The notes under the pieces were generated by a model, which made no database searches, was not told the origin of the DNA, and saw only the letters and a list, made by a program, of their open reading frames with translations. Positions 1 through 12,317 of a stretch of DNA of 64,000 bases are shown one piece after another (position 1 is the stretch's first letter; the number at the start of each line of letters is the position of its first letter). The translations under genes and the position numbers were made by a program. This DNA is from Hofstenia miamia (taxonomy: Eukaryota > Xenacoelomorpha > Acoela), in the NCBI GenBank assembly GCA_004352715.1, contig SCFE01000082.1, positions 1,478,299-1,542,298 on the forward strand. Direction: 5' to 3'.

Positions 1-3000
1 CTGGCCAACACCAAACAATTTCTTGATGTTAACAGTTAATGTAATATAAAAGCCTAATAAAGTTTTGATAGTGTTACTGTTTCATTTCTAAAGTCTTAAT
101 TTCCAGCTCACCTCACCTTTACAGTTGTTAATGCCTCACCTCATCTATATATATAACACAAATACAAAACTATAAATGCCTATTTGGCTTCAGTATCTAC
201 AAATAGCTGTTTGCTTTGTATATGAGGTGAAATCACATGACTGCTCAATACTTAATTTATAATTATCCACTTCCCTATTCTTGTCCTGAGTGAGATCCTG
301 CAAGGCATGTTCCAGAGTAGTTCACCTCTCCTGAAGCCTTAAAGGCACTAGGGTTTAGTTATAATATATATAAATAAAAAAAAATGATAAAAAAATAACC
401 CAACAGTAGAGTGTATATTAGGGGTATTTACTAGAATTTCCAAGCTAATATACAATAGAATAGAGCACAGTTCTTTGTAGTAAACTTTTATTTAAAAGCA
501 TTTGTAATATGAATGATTGGCAAGGAAAAATTAATTCAAACAAAAAACCAGAACAACTGCACTGTATGCAATGAGAAAACAAAGACCTAGTAATTTGACA
601 ACAAGTGTGATTAATACTTGCACAAAAAGGTTAATGATTCTCATGAAATTAATTGTTTTCAATTTATATAAATTCACAAACCCTACCTGATGCTTAAATC
701 TTTCAATTTTCTATTGCTTTTTACAATTGGTCAAACTGCATATATCTTTATTTCATAAATACAATTTGGGAAAATATTAACATCATAAACTAAAATCAAA
801 CCTAAAGTAATGGGCACTACATGAAACTAAACAATTGGCTAATAGCCAGAGGCTTAAATATTCAAAAAAGAGTCTGAAGGCTAAACTGAAATTAATAATA
901 TAACATCAAATTGTTGCAGTACTACATATATATATATATATATATATATAGGCATTGGTATGAAATCAGCAAGCAGTCCTAATTCCCTATTGTCTGAGGG
1001 GTTTGTGTCAATGCATGGCTACTGTTTTATAACTAACTCCTCCTGCTTGTGTACCATTCCTAGTAAAAGTAAGCAGAAGATCATGAAAGGGGAAGATTGG
1101 CCAAACACACCTGAAACAGATAACCTGGAGAAAATGTTGTACAAGCCTAGAGTCCTATAAAAGAGAAGGAAAAGAGAATCCTTAATACTCTTGGGTGCAG
1201 TGAATGAAACCTACATGCTAAGTAAATAAAACCTACACTCTGTGTGTTTCTCATCTCATGCAATTTAAGTGATAGCAATAATAATGAATTTTAATAATGA
1301 ATGAAATGCATAACAACAAAACCCCTAACTGTACACCTAGCCCTAAATTAAAGGACATTCTAGTTGAGCTGTGCCCCATCTAAGTGCCTTTAACTGTGCA
1401 GAAGTCTTTTAGAAAAGCATAATTTAATAAAAGTAAAAAGTCAATAGAAACCAGAAACAAGTTTACTGAAACCAAAATTGATTAAAACCAAATGAAAAGA
1501 TCACACAAATATACACAAACAAAACTGGTCAAGAAATTGAACAAAATTACACCATTGCTAGCATGAGTAAATAAGACAGGTTCTGTACAATAACCTTTTC
1601 ACCTATAACAAAAATACTGCATAATAATTAACAAGAACAATTTAAGCTAAAATTGCACAGTTTACAAATAACTAAATTCATCTAATTATAAATTGATCAT
1701 TTGTAATTTACAGAGTTCATATTACCAATGTTGAAATCAAGAGTTAATGAAATCCAATAATGTAATTATACCACAATATGTATATATAAACAAATAAATG
1801 AATGAAAATTTGAAGATTCTGAGCATTCTAAATTTGATCTCACTTTTTCTGAAATAGATCTTGAAAGGTGTAGTATGATTCATATATAAATACCAAATAT
1901 AGTATATGACAAAAATATAGTGGGCCAATTTTTTAGCTCAATATATGTGCAAGTTTCTCATTCACACATTTCACTGATGGTCCTATGAAAATGCCTATGA
2001 CTTTTCTTTAAAACTATACTTTAATGAAAAAAATTGCACTAATAAAAAATAGGCATCTTGGTATTAAAAAAGTCTCAAAAACATTAAATTTATTAGTAAG
2101 TACTAATTGTAAAGAGACAATTTTTTCAGTCAGTTAGTTTGTCTTTGCACCCACTGAACATAAGGTTCAATCATTTTGCATTTCATAAACTTTTTTAAAC
2201 ACATCTCATTCCAATTACTACAAGAATTGTAAATGATCTGGAAGTAAAGACTATGTTAGTCATAAGTGATATTCATGCAAATCAGTGAGTAGGTGAAAGT
2301 AATTTTGCTATTATAAATTATATATATATAGAATTACTTAGGTGATACTGAGAATTATGCTTACATCCTCATTAATACTAGTATGAATTAAAATTAATGA
2401 GCTATTGCAAAGACTCAAATATTGGAATTAGTAGGGCAAAGCTACAATTTACAAGCCAAAACAATAAAAATTCAAGATAGCATTTTATACTTCTTTATAA
2501 AAATTTTAGTTGAGTTATAGTATAGATTTAAAATATGAAAATAGCTGTTAGTAACTCTAAAATTGCTGATTTGATTGATACCTGCATCTCAATTAGGTCT
2601 CAAATAAAGATGAACTTAAAATGTACAGAAAATTAAATTTATATTTATATTACTTCATTTCAAATAAATTTAAATTAAGACTATGTATACTACTTACTAT
2701 GTTTGAAATCATTCAGTTGCCTTTGATTGGCTTCTGAGCTCCATTTAAAGAGATATTGTTCATTGCCTTTGATGCTTATATTGTGAATGCAATTGATGAT
2801 AGTTATTAGTAGTATTGATGGCAATAAACTCCAATAAAAAAATTCAATGAATTCCAGACTGTTAAGAAATAGGTATTGGGAATTATCATTTTTATGTGGA
2901 GAAAACTGTACAATCAATTCAAAACCAAGTATAAATATTAACATTGCCAAGCTACCAGAGATGCTAAATGAAAATTAATAAATAATAATCATTAATACAG

Positions 3001-3765
3001 AATTTTGATGTTTAGAACTTATCAAGAATTCACACAATATTCTTTGTTTAATAAAAATATTATAGTGTTCTAAGAGTTAAGTTTCCTAAATGTTATTTAC
3101 ACAAGGAAACAATTAGATACATTAATTCCAGGTAACAATTTTCACACTATTTACTAAGATTTACACTGTGAATAACAATATTTTTACTAAGTCAAACTTT
3201 AAAGCATTTCAGATTCTAAAATACCCTCATAGCAAGAAATTAGGTTCACTTAATACTCTAAAAATATAATCCTCAATTTCTTGCTTATAGACTAAATATT
3301 GAAGTTCCATTATCTTCTATGATAAATTCCTGTTTTGTTAGACACTTTACCATTACAGATTATGTTTTTGATCTGTTCACAATTTCATCCCAACTTGATT
3401 GCTCAATAGAAAACTATCTGGGGCAATTTATTGTTGACTAGTTCTTCACTCTGCTGTATAAAACATGTTGAACTTACTATGTTAGCTGTCACATCACACT
3501 TATATAAAGAAATCAATTCACTTTTAAGATATCCATCACTAATCAGCAATTAAAAATTTGCAAAACATTTCCAATGCAAGAATTGCAAACAGCATTTCTA
3601 CAACATGTTAAATTATGCTGCATAAATGATGCTGAATTTTGGCCACAATGTTCCACATCCACTGCATTGTATCAGTGAAATTGCAGACAGACTCTGCAAC
3701 TATTTGCTGGACTATTGTTGAGAGTAATTCATCTTATCAGTCAATTTTATTGTGTTTCAATTCCA
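1..3765. other. AT-rich noncoding DNA, no gene seen
   Basis: Strongly AT-rich sequence with stop codons in all frames. The few open frames are short (under 90 codons), have no recognisable motif and look like chance. No transposase, reverse transcriptase or terminal inverted repeat was recognised. It could be intron or intergenic DNA of a host gene lying to the left of the window. Confidence 0.6.
926..950. repeat. (AT)n microsatellite
   Basis: Uninterrupted AT dinucleotide run of about 25 bases. Similar runs occur at 8594-8615, 27563-27628, 34674-34695 and 34864-34893. Two of them sit next to, or within a few bases of, assembly gaps. Confidence 0.95.
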
Positions 3766-3769
3766 TTAA

Positions 3770-6381
3770 CCCTTTGACGCTTATGGGACATATGTGTCCC
3801 GCACATGTTACCTACCATAGTAGTCCTTTTCTCTGGCATAATTCTGTATTTGATGATTAAACATTGTTCATCTCATTTCAAACATTAAATCTTTTACAGT
3901 ATTTATGTTGATATAAATTTATCTTTCACATTACATGTATTCAAACATATTGAAAATATAATTACATGTATTTTCTTCTCATAACAAATTGCCGCCATTT
4001 TTGATGTTAGTTCATAAGTTCTGGTGTCGCATATAACTACATAAGAACTCTGAACCTGTCAAAATCAATATTCTATCATTGCTGTTTTATAGGCACTGTT
4101 TTTTGGACTGGGACATATTTGTCCCATTATGTGGTAATGGATGTTGACATTTTTTAGGAATGAAAAATTGAAAATGACAGAACACTTTTTCTGATTAGTG
4201 CGTCGGTAGAAGTCTAATTAATTTCAAAATCAAATGACTGAAACCTTTCTCTAGCCACTCTGAAGCCAGCTGAAGAAATTAAAATTTGAAATTTTGTTAC
4301 TTGAATGGAGATCAATAATCTAACCCGTTGGCCCATAGAAATTGACAGCAAAACACATTGCTTGCAATTTTACTTCGACAACACATCAGAGAAGTGGAAA
4401 GAAGATGTCTGCCAACAAACGCGGACGCCGCCGTTTTAGATTGACACCAGAGGAAATTATCGAACTTATAACAGCTGACAATTCGGACGATGAAGAAGAA
4501 GGTTTGGATGAAGAAGATATGGAAGTATTGAATGAAGCTGAAGAGGAAAATGTTGAAAATGTTATCATTGAAAGAGCAGATGTCACACATGACGCGATTG
4601 AAAATTCAAATGAGGGCAAATCATTCAACACAGACTGTATGAGCAACGAGTATCTTTGGAGTAGAGATATTTCTTCGATCTGCAGCGTCGAAAACATTGA
4701 CCAAATCGAGTTTGAAGCTCTTGCTGAGAAAGTTTCTTCAGACAATTTCTCAGATCCTTCACCTGTGAGTGTATACGAAGAAGTAACAAATTTCAACACC
4801 CTCGTTGAACTCCTTGTTCAAGAGTCAAATCGGTATGCTGCGCAAAAAGGAGTCGTTTTTGAAACAAACAATGAAGAAATGAAGGCCTTTCTCGGTATAA
4901 ACATTCTCATGGGGTACCATAAACTCCCATCTCTTCGCGATTATTGGTCTTCAGACCCGGACATGCGTGTATCATATGTTGCGAATGTAATGCCCCTTGC
5001 ACAATTCGAGAAGATCAGATCTTTTTTGCATTTTTCAAACAATGAAGAACAACTACCAAGAAAGGATCCAAATTACGACAGAGGTTTCAAGGTAAGAGCC
5101 TTATTTGACCATCTGAACGCTTCCTTCCAAAACGCTATATCTCCAGCTGAATGCCAAAGCATTGATGAGCGCATAATCAAGTTTAAGGGTCATCATTTTA
5201 TGAAGCAATACATAAAATCAAAACCAATCAAATGGGGCTTCAAAATCTGGATTTGTGCAGGTTCACAAAGCGGTTATGTGTATGAAATGAACCCTTACCT
5301 TGGCAGAAAAGAAGAAACTGAAATTGGACTTATCGAATCTGTCATTTTGAATTTGAGCAAGACGTTGATAAGAACTGGTTGTTCCCTGTACTTCGACAAT
5401 TTCTTCACATCTCCTCGATTGATTCAAATTCTTGGTGAACATGGGCTTTATGGTACTGGAACTGTATGCTCGAACTGAAGAAATCTACCGAAAGATCTAC
5501 CCCTGGAGAAGACGATGGAAAAAGGTCAAATTGACAAACGACAATCGCAAAACACTCATTTCGTACGCTGGAAGGATACACGATCCGTTTGCATGATCTC
5601 GAACAAAACATCAGCAGAAGAGACGAAGCAAATCCTTCGTAAACAAAAAGGATCAGCACAAAAAGTGAGCGTTGATGTTCTGAAGATGGTGGTTGATTAT
5701 AACCAGAATATGGGGGGCGTCGACAAGTCTGACCAAATGAAAGCCACTTATGCCATCGATCATCAGTCTCGAAGCAAATTTTACTTGCGAATATTTTTCG
5801 ATTTACTCGACACCAGTGTGGTGAACAGCTACATCATTTACCAAAAGATTCTCGAGCTTCGTCACGAAAAACCAATGAAACACATTGAATTCCGGCAACA
5901 GTTGGTGCGAGGTCTTCTCGGAAGTTACTCAAGTCGTTTGATTCCGTCTCTGCAGCAATCAAGGAAGCGAAAATACGTTCAATCCCAGGCAAAAACTTCG
6001 ACTAACCACATTCCCACCTGGTTGGAGTCTCGCAAGCGATGCAAAGTTTGCTCATCAAAGAAGATCGAATCAAGAACAAACGTTTTTTGTCATGAATGTG
6101 AGGCCCCACTCTGTTTTGGGAGTCACCGTAACTGCTTTGAAACTTTCCATAAACAACTGTGAACGTGTTGAATGCTGTTAACATGAATAAAATCTTTTAT
6201 GAATTTCAGATTATTTTACCTTTAACGCACAACGGGACACATATGTCCCATACATGTATTTCACTGAATATTACATGATTTTTGAAATTTATAAAAGCAA
6301 CACACTTTAGTGTACCTGAGGAGCTTAAAAACTTCACATCATCAATTTTGGATGTTTTTTGTAAAGTTGTGCGTCAAAGGG
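3770..6381 (+). mobile_element. piggyBac DNA transposon, nearly complete (piggyBac A)
   Basis: The element is flanked by TTAA at 3766-3769 and 6382-6385, the target duplication of piggyBac transposons. Its ends are an 11-bp perfect inverted repeat, CCCTTTGACGC and GCGTCAAAGGG. Subterminal structure: the palindrome GGGACATATGTGTCCC at 3785-3800, a second copy at 4110-4125 (one base changed) and a third at 6234-6249. At the right end CCTTTAACGCACAAC (6219-6233) is inverted at 6366-6380 with one mismatch. Total length is 2612 bp, normal for the family. One transposase reading frame occupies the middle. Intact ends and a single visible coding lesion suggest fairly recent insertion. Confidence 0.95.
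4405..6162 (+). pseudogene. piggyBac transposase with one in-frame TGA stop
   Basis: Cut-and-paste transposase of the DDE_Tnp_1_7 (piggyBac) family. I place the start at ATG 4405 (MSANKRGRRR...); an in-frame ATG at 4342 is less family-like. An acidic N-terminal stretch (about residues 28-60) is typical. All three catalytic aspartates are visible: D254 (SIDERIIKFKG), D331 (YFDNFFTS) and D440 (GGVDKSDQM), spaced as in the family. A Cys-rich C-terminal domain (C-x2-C near 6040, further Cys/His to 6150) is present. Ignoring the stop the product is 585 residues, close to the usual ~590. The only lesion I see is TGA at 5476-5478, between D331 and D440; the downstream frame continues in phase. A CGA-to-TGA transition would explain it. 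It could also be a sequencing or allele difference. Confidence 0.9.
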
Positions 6382-6385
6382 TTAA

Positions 6386-8593
6386 CAAATTTTGTACAAT
6401 TCTTAGAAGTATTTTGAAGTAGTGTTCTAGTGAAATTCTTTCTATCTGGCTTGAAGCACTTGTTCACTTTTAAGCAAAGTTAAATCACTCAAACAGTTCT
6501 TTTCTTAGAGGAGGTAGCTACTAATCTCATGTTATACCTGGAAAAAGTGTAAAAGTAGTCTTCTATCACTTTAGTACAAACTTAGTGCCATTCCTACAGT
6601 GCTGGTTAAATTTTGTGCCTTAATAAAGAAAAACAATATTCAGCCTACTAATGAATTTAGCAAATTCTGTTTTCTATAATAATCTTTTAATCAATAGAGA
6701 GCTGACACCCTGAAATATATTCAGCAAAAAATTGCAAACATTTAAAAAGAATCTGTGGGTAAGGGTAAAGAAATTTTACATTATCCCCTTCCCTACAATA
6801 GTGTAATGAATATCAATTGTTCAATGCAATAACTGAATTAAGGCAATGTTGGACATGAACATATAATTGGTAATTCCCCTGCTACATATCAATCCAAATG
6901 CAGTCTGCATCCACAATATTAAAATCCCCAATTCAGAAATATTCCAACAAAGAGTAATATTCTTTACATATATTTACATGTACATGCATGAAAAATTTAT
7001 GAGAAGGAATATCATATTTACACATATAAATTTGTTGAAAAGTCTAATTACTTATTTTCCTTTTACTATAATATTCTCTGATTGCTATAAGCCTTAACAA
7101 TTAACAGTACATAATAGATTATTCAGGAGCTTAAGGAAGGTTTGAGGATAATTTGCAATAAGTATCAAATAAATCAATAGAATGGAATGAATACTAGCAA
7201 CAGTTTATTTAGATAAACCTGCAGTAACTGTCACAATCCATCTGCAACATTGTCATTCAACTGAAGTAAAATCTTGGATTGACTTAGTACATTCCTGTGT
7301 AAATATGGTTTTATAGAATTAGGAAATTTGAAAAAAACTTTGAGCAATTTAAATGTGATTTCCCTCAGCTGCCATTTTCTCATATAAATTTCTACTCTAA
7401 GTTTTTCAATCTTTCAAAACTTTGTAATTTAGTTCGACATGCCTTCAATTGTGAATCGAGAAAGTTTTTATTCAATATTTTGAAATGCACGATTCATTGA
7501 CTGCCTTACCCAAAATTTGAAAATATTTGAATGAATACAAACTATTAGATTTTGTAGAACGATTATTTTCTGATTAAAGAAACTTTAAACAAATTCAAGA
7601 GGAACCATTAGAAAAGGAAAAACTACAGAAATCATTAGCAATTTTTCTTGAAAATGATTTATAAAAGAACTGCAGGACTAATCCTATTTCTATAATAATA
7701 TTACAGATAATTTTCTGGAAAAAAAATTTTTTTTCATGATTTAATTTTAAACTAATTTGGTTACATAAAATTTGCTTGCTCAACTGTTGCATGCACGAGC
7801 CGCCACTGGATTAATCCAATCTAAATTGAGTTCTCTCTCAACGTTCATAAGCACTTTACTGTTCTTTCTGCCTTTTTCGCCATGTTGGAGAGTTGCAAAT
7901 CTTACTTTTATTGTGAGAGAATTTTTAACCTGTTAAGATTGTCTTGTGCAAAGGAAATTCTAGAACCTTTCTTTTTGTGGTTTCTATTTATTATCAATTA
8001 AGCCTTTAGACTAGACTAAACAAAACAAAATTGAAAATATAGCGCCAGTGAAGAATTTTTCAAGTGCACTGCAAGCAAGTGCATTCCTGTGATAACAGAC
8101 AATTACGTTTTATGAAGAAAACAGTACAAACCTATTGTCAAACACACAGTTGTCACAACGGCATCATTGACCAGCCTGAGAACGTTGCCTTACAGTACAT
8201 TAACAAATTATGAATGATAAAATTATAGACATTTAGCTTGAATAACCTTGTGAACAGAAACGCTTGAAAACATACAGGAATATAACTTTTTCTGTGTAAT
8301 CTCCTCGACAAGTTTGCGAGTAGAGAATGTCAAAATTAGACCTTTTGAAAAATAATTGCATAATACTCGTAATATACCTAATAAGATTGCAATTTTATAG
8401 AAAATAAAATGTAAATAAGCAAACGTGGTTAATCTTACATCTGTAACTTTGAGGAAAAAAATGAAAACATTACAAAATGAAAAAATACAATATTTTTTAA
8501 AATTATATTATCGTTATTAGAATCAATCAAATTGTTCATACTAAATCGTGTGAAAGGAAACTTTTTTGCTAAAAGAAACAGCCTAATATATAC
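6386..8593. other. AT-rich noncoding DNA
   Basis: No coding frame with family motifs on either strand and no terminal inverted repeats recognised. A slightly less AT-rich patch around 7795-7925 has no feature I can name. Confidence 0.55.
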
Positions 8594-9615
8594 ATATATA
8601 TATATATATATATATNNNNNNNNNNNNNNNNNNNNNNNNNNNNNNNNNNNNNNNNNNNNNNNNNNNNNNNNNNNNNNNNNNNNNNNNNNNNNNNNNNNNN
8701 NNNNNNNNNNNNNNNNNNNNNNNNNNNNNNNNNNNNNNNNNNNNNNNNNNNNNNNNNNNNNNNNNNNNNNNNNNNNNNNNNNNNNNNNNNNNNNNNNNNN
8801 NNNNNNNNNNNNNNNNNNNNNNNNNNNNNNNNNNNNNNNNNNNNNNNNNNNNNNNNNNNNNNNNNNNNNNNNNNNNNNNNNNNNNNNNNNNNNNNNNNNN
8901 NNNNNNNNNNNNNNNNNNNNNNNNNNNNNNNNNNNNNNNNNNNNNNNNNNNNNNNNNNNNNNNNNNNNNNNNNNNNNNNNNNNNNNNNNNNNNNNNNNNN
9001 NNNNNNNNNNNNNNNNNNNNNNNNNNNNNNNNNNNNNNNNNNNNNNNNNNNNNNNNNNNNNNNNNNNNNNNNNNNNNNNNNNNNNNNNNNNNNNNNNNNN
9101 NNNNNNNNNNNNNNNNNNNNNNNNNNNNNNNNNNNNNNNNNNNNNNNNNNNNNNNNNNNNNNNNNNNNNNNNNNNNNNNNNNNNNNNNNNNNNNNNNNNN
9201 NNNNNNNNNNNNNNNNNNNNNNNNNNNNNNNNNNNNNNNNNNNNNNNNNNNNNNNNNNNNNNNNNNNNNNNNNNNNNNNNNNNNNNNNNNNNNNNNNNNN
9301 NNNNNNNNNNNNNNNNNNNNNNNNNNNNNNNNNNNNNNNNNNNNNNNNNNNNNNNNNNNNNNNNNNNNNNNNNNNNNNNNNNNNNNNNNNNNNNNNNNNN
9401 NNNNNNNNNNNNNNNNNNNNNNNNNNNNNNNNNNNNNNNNNNNNNNNNNNNNNNNNNNNNNNNNNNNNNNNNNNNNNNNNNNNNNNNNNNNNNNNNNNNN
9501 NNNNNNNNNNNNNNNNNNNNNNNNNNNNNNNNNNNNNNNNNNNNNNNNNNNNNNNNNNNNNNNNNNNNNNNNNNNNNNNNNNNNNNNNNNNNNNNNNNNN
9601 NNNNNNNNNNNNNNN
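8594..9615. other. AT microsatellite followed by a 1000-base assembly gap
   Basis: An AT dinucleotide run (8594-8615) leads directly into exactly 1000 N (8616-9615). The round length suggests a gap of arbitrary size. Reading frames spanning it are meaningless. The sequence right of the gap starts inside a LINE coding region. Confidence 0.97.
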
Positions 9616-11760
9616 GCAAGCTAGCAGTAGAGACAGCAAAGGTCAATAAAGTGTTGGAGAGGATTGATGCTAGGAGTGTCACAGAAGTAAATCGTTTAGT
9701 ATATGCAGGCGCATGGGAAGTGCTGAAGAATTTAGGCATGGACATGAAGAAGAAAAGGCGGCAAGATGATAAGGGAGACAGAAAGCCAGCATGGGAAAGA
9801 AGAATTGAGAGTAAAGTGACAAAGATTACACAGCAAATAGGGAAGATCAGGACAAGTAAGGCGGTGCAGGACAGGTGCAGCGTAGGTAAAGAGAAGAGAA
9901 GAGCTAAAGCAGAGATTAGTTGCAGAAGCTGATAAACTAAGAAAATATAGGGCAAGAGCAAAGCAAGCAAAAGACAACATGCAGTTTAAGGCCAAGAAGG
10001 AAGATTCTATGAAGAACTTACAGCTAAAGCATCTGAGGGTGCAGTAACTTTCTGGGAGGATATATGGGGAAGTGAGGGACCAGAGATAGAGAGTGATCAG
10101 ATGCAGGAGTTCAGACAAGAAGAAAAAGTAATCACAACTGCAAAGCTGAAGATGAAGAATTGGAAGGCGCCAAGCAGAGATGAGGTACATGGGTATTGGC
10201 TGAAGAAGTTCACAAGTGTTCATGAGAGAATAGCAGAAGCATTGGAGGAGTGCGTGTCCAGAGTGAATGATAGTGAGTAGGACATGTCTGATACAGAAGG
10301 ACCCAATGAAAGGTAGTGAAACAAGCAACTTCAGCCCAATAACATGTCTGCCAACAACCTGGAAATTGCTAACTTATGTGATTTCAAGTAGGCTGGCATG
10401 TTAATTAGAACAGAACAGGTTGATACCAGAGGAGCAGAAGGGATGTAGAACAAAAATGAGAGGAGGCAAAGATCAGTTGTTAATAGACCAGGCAGTAGTG
10501 GAGAATTATAGAAGAAGGAAGACAAACTTAGCAATGGCTTAGATACACTCCAGGAAGGCATATGATAACAATCACAAAGATGAGTATTGAGGACAATAGA
10601 GACCAATGGAGTTTCATGGAAATGGTTTCAGTTTCTGGAGAGAGAGATGGGAAGGTGGCAAACTGAGATAGACAGGCATAGGTTGAGGTTTAGACGGGGT
10701 ATATTCCAGGGAGACAGCTTAGCACCACTACAGTTTGTAGTTAGCTTAATATCTATCACAGAAAAGTTAAAGGAGACGGGCATAGGGTATAAGATGGAGA
10801 AGAATGGTAGAGCAGTGAGTCACCTGTGGTACATGAACGACCTGAAGATGTATGCTAGTTCAAGGAAGATGTTGCAGAAGTAAGTGGAGACATTGGAAAA
10901 GGTAAGCACAGATTCTGAGTTGGAATTTGGATTCGGAAAGTGTGCGACAGTGACAATGACCAGAGGTAAGTGTGTAGATGGAGATGGTTTGAGGATGAGC
11001 AGTGGTGATAAGAATGAGGAAGCCAAAGAGGGGTACAAGTACTTAGGTATGATAGAGAAAGATAGAACAGACTATAAGGAAGATACTAGCAGATGTAGAT
11101 AGGCTGTAGAAGCAGAAGCACTAGGGCTACAGGAATACGTAGAAGCACAAACTAGAGGGTCACTACTGGAGGTCACTGAGGAGTTAAGGAAGATAAGAAC
11201 TGAGAGAGAAGGAAAGACAGCATACCAGATTAGGATGGAATTAGAGAGACAAACAAGGTATAGGCAGAAAACAACTCATGGAGAATAGTGGAGGAACACA
11301 GGAAAATGTGACAAAGAAGAAAGGAAGAAGTGGTTAAAGAAGGGAGAACTGAAAAGAGAAACAGAAGCACTGATAATGGCAGCATAGGAACAAGCAATAA
11401 GATCAAACTGGGTGAAGAAGTATAAAGATAGACGAATGGAAGTGTAGGCTATGTAAGAAAGAGGTGGAGATAGTAGATCATCTGATAGCAGGGTGTGAGA
11501 AGTTGCCACAGAATCAAGTATAAATTCAGGCATGACAAGGTGAGACGAATGGTACATTGGAGTTTGAGCAGGCAGCATGGGTTAGAAGCAGGGAGTCATT
11601 GAGAATGAGAAGGTTAAGATACTGTGAGACTTCAACATACAGACAAGCAAGGTAATAGAAGCATGGAGACCAGACATTGTAGTGGTAGACAAAGAGAAAA
11701 GTTTGGGAACAGTGATAGACATAGCAGTACCAAAGGAAAGAAATGTAGAATTTGAATTTT
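9616..11760 (+). pseudogene. Decayed LINE with reverse transcriptase and restriction-like endonuclease (R2/R4/NeSL-type)
   Basis: Remnant of a single-ORF non-LTR retrotransposon; the 5' part lies in the gap. In order: a basic linker (9616-9930); a pre-RT block with NWKAPSRDEVHGYWLKK (~10157-10207); an RT block with CLPTTWKLLTYV (~10347); RRGIFQGDSLAPLQF (~10690-10735), RT motif B; and YMND at 10830-10841, the normally YMDD active site with its first Asp changed to Asn. Downstream is a zinc knuckle (C-x2-C...H...C near 11440-11500) and then RPDIVVVDKEK...VIDIAVP (~11670-11740), the PD-(D/E)xK endonuclase block of the R2/R4/NeSL superclade. Many stops and frameshifts show that it is dead. The coding stretch is notably purine-rich and less AT-rich than its surroundings. 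Confidence 0.85.
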
Positions 11761-12317
11761 TGCTTTAGTTGGAAATATTTTAAAAAGTAATGGTAATTGT
11801 TTCAATCAATATACAATTTTTCTAATAATATGATTAAATTGCTTTTCAAAATTTAAATGTTAATCAAAAATTTATTTAAAGAACTCAAAATTAAGTTTAT
11901 GTTTTGCAAGTTTGAATAAATATTTCAGGGCATTTATTAGAATTAATTAATACCGTATCATCTGCATTTTATCCTTTATGTAAATATTAAATAGTAAGAG
12001 ACCCAAAATTATTGACTGTGGGACTCTATTAGAAAAGCATAGACATTTTAACTTTTGTAGTAGTATATTTTAATTGATCCATGGAATCGAATGCTTTCGA
12101 GAGGTCTAAGCAAGCAATTGCAGAGTATTCATTATCATCTATGGTTTTTCTCTATTTTTTTATAGCTTGTATTAACGCGTCGCTAGTAGAAATACCTTTA
12201 CGAATACCATGTTGTGTTTTGGAGTAAAGATCATGTTTGTAAGAATGCTAATTAATTTGATTAAAAAGAATCTGTTCAAATACTTTGCTGATTGGAGATT
12301 TGATTGAAATGGGTCTA

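Noticed and set aside
960-1160. 66-codon ORF in the left flank
   Set aside because: Short, no motif, next to a microsatellite; looks like chance.
2690-2950. Hydrophobic minus-strand ORF
   Set aside because: AT-rich DNA gives hydrophobic frames by chance; no family resemblance or splice context.
4386-4799. 137-codon minus-strand ORF
   Set aside because: Antisense shadow of the acidic piggyBac N-terminus (serine-rich complement of GAA/GAT codons).
8435-9970. Long open frames across the 1000-N gap
   Set aside because: They are open only because N cannot be translated; the flanks have no common protein.
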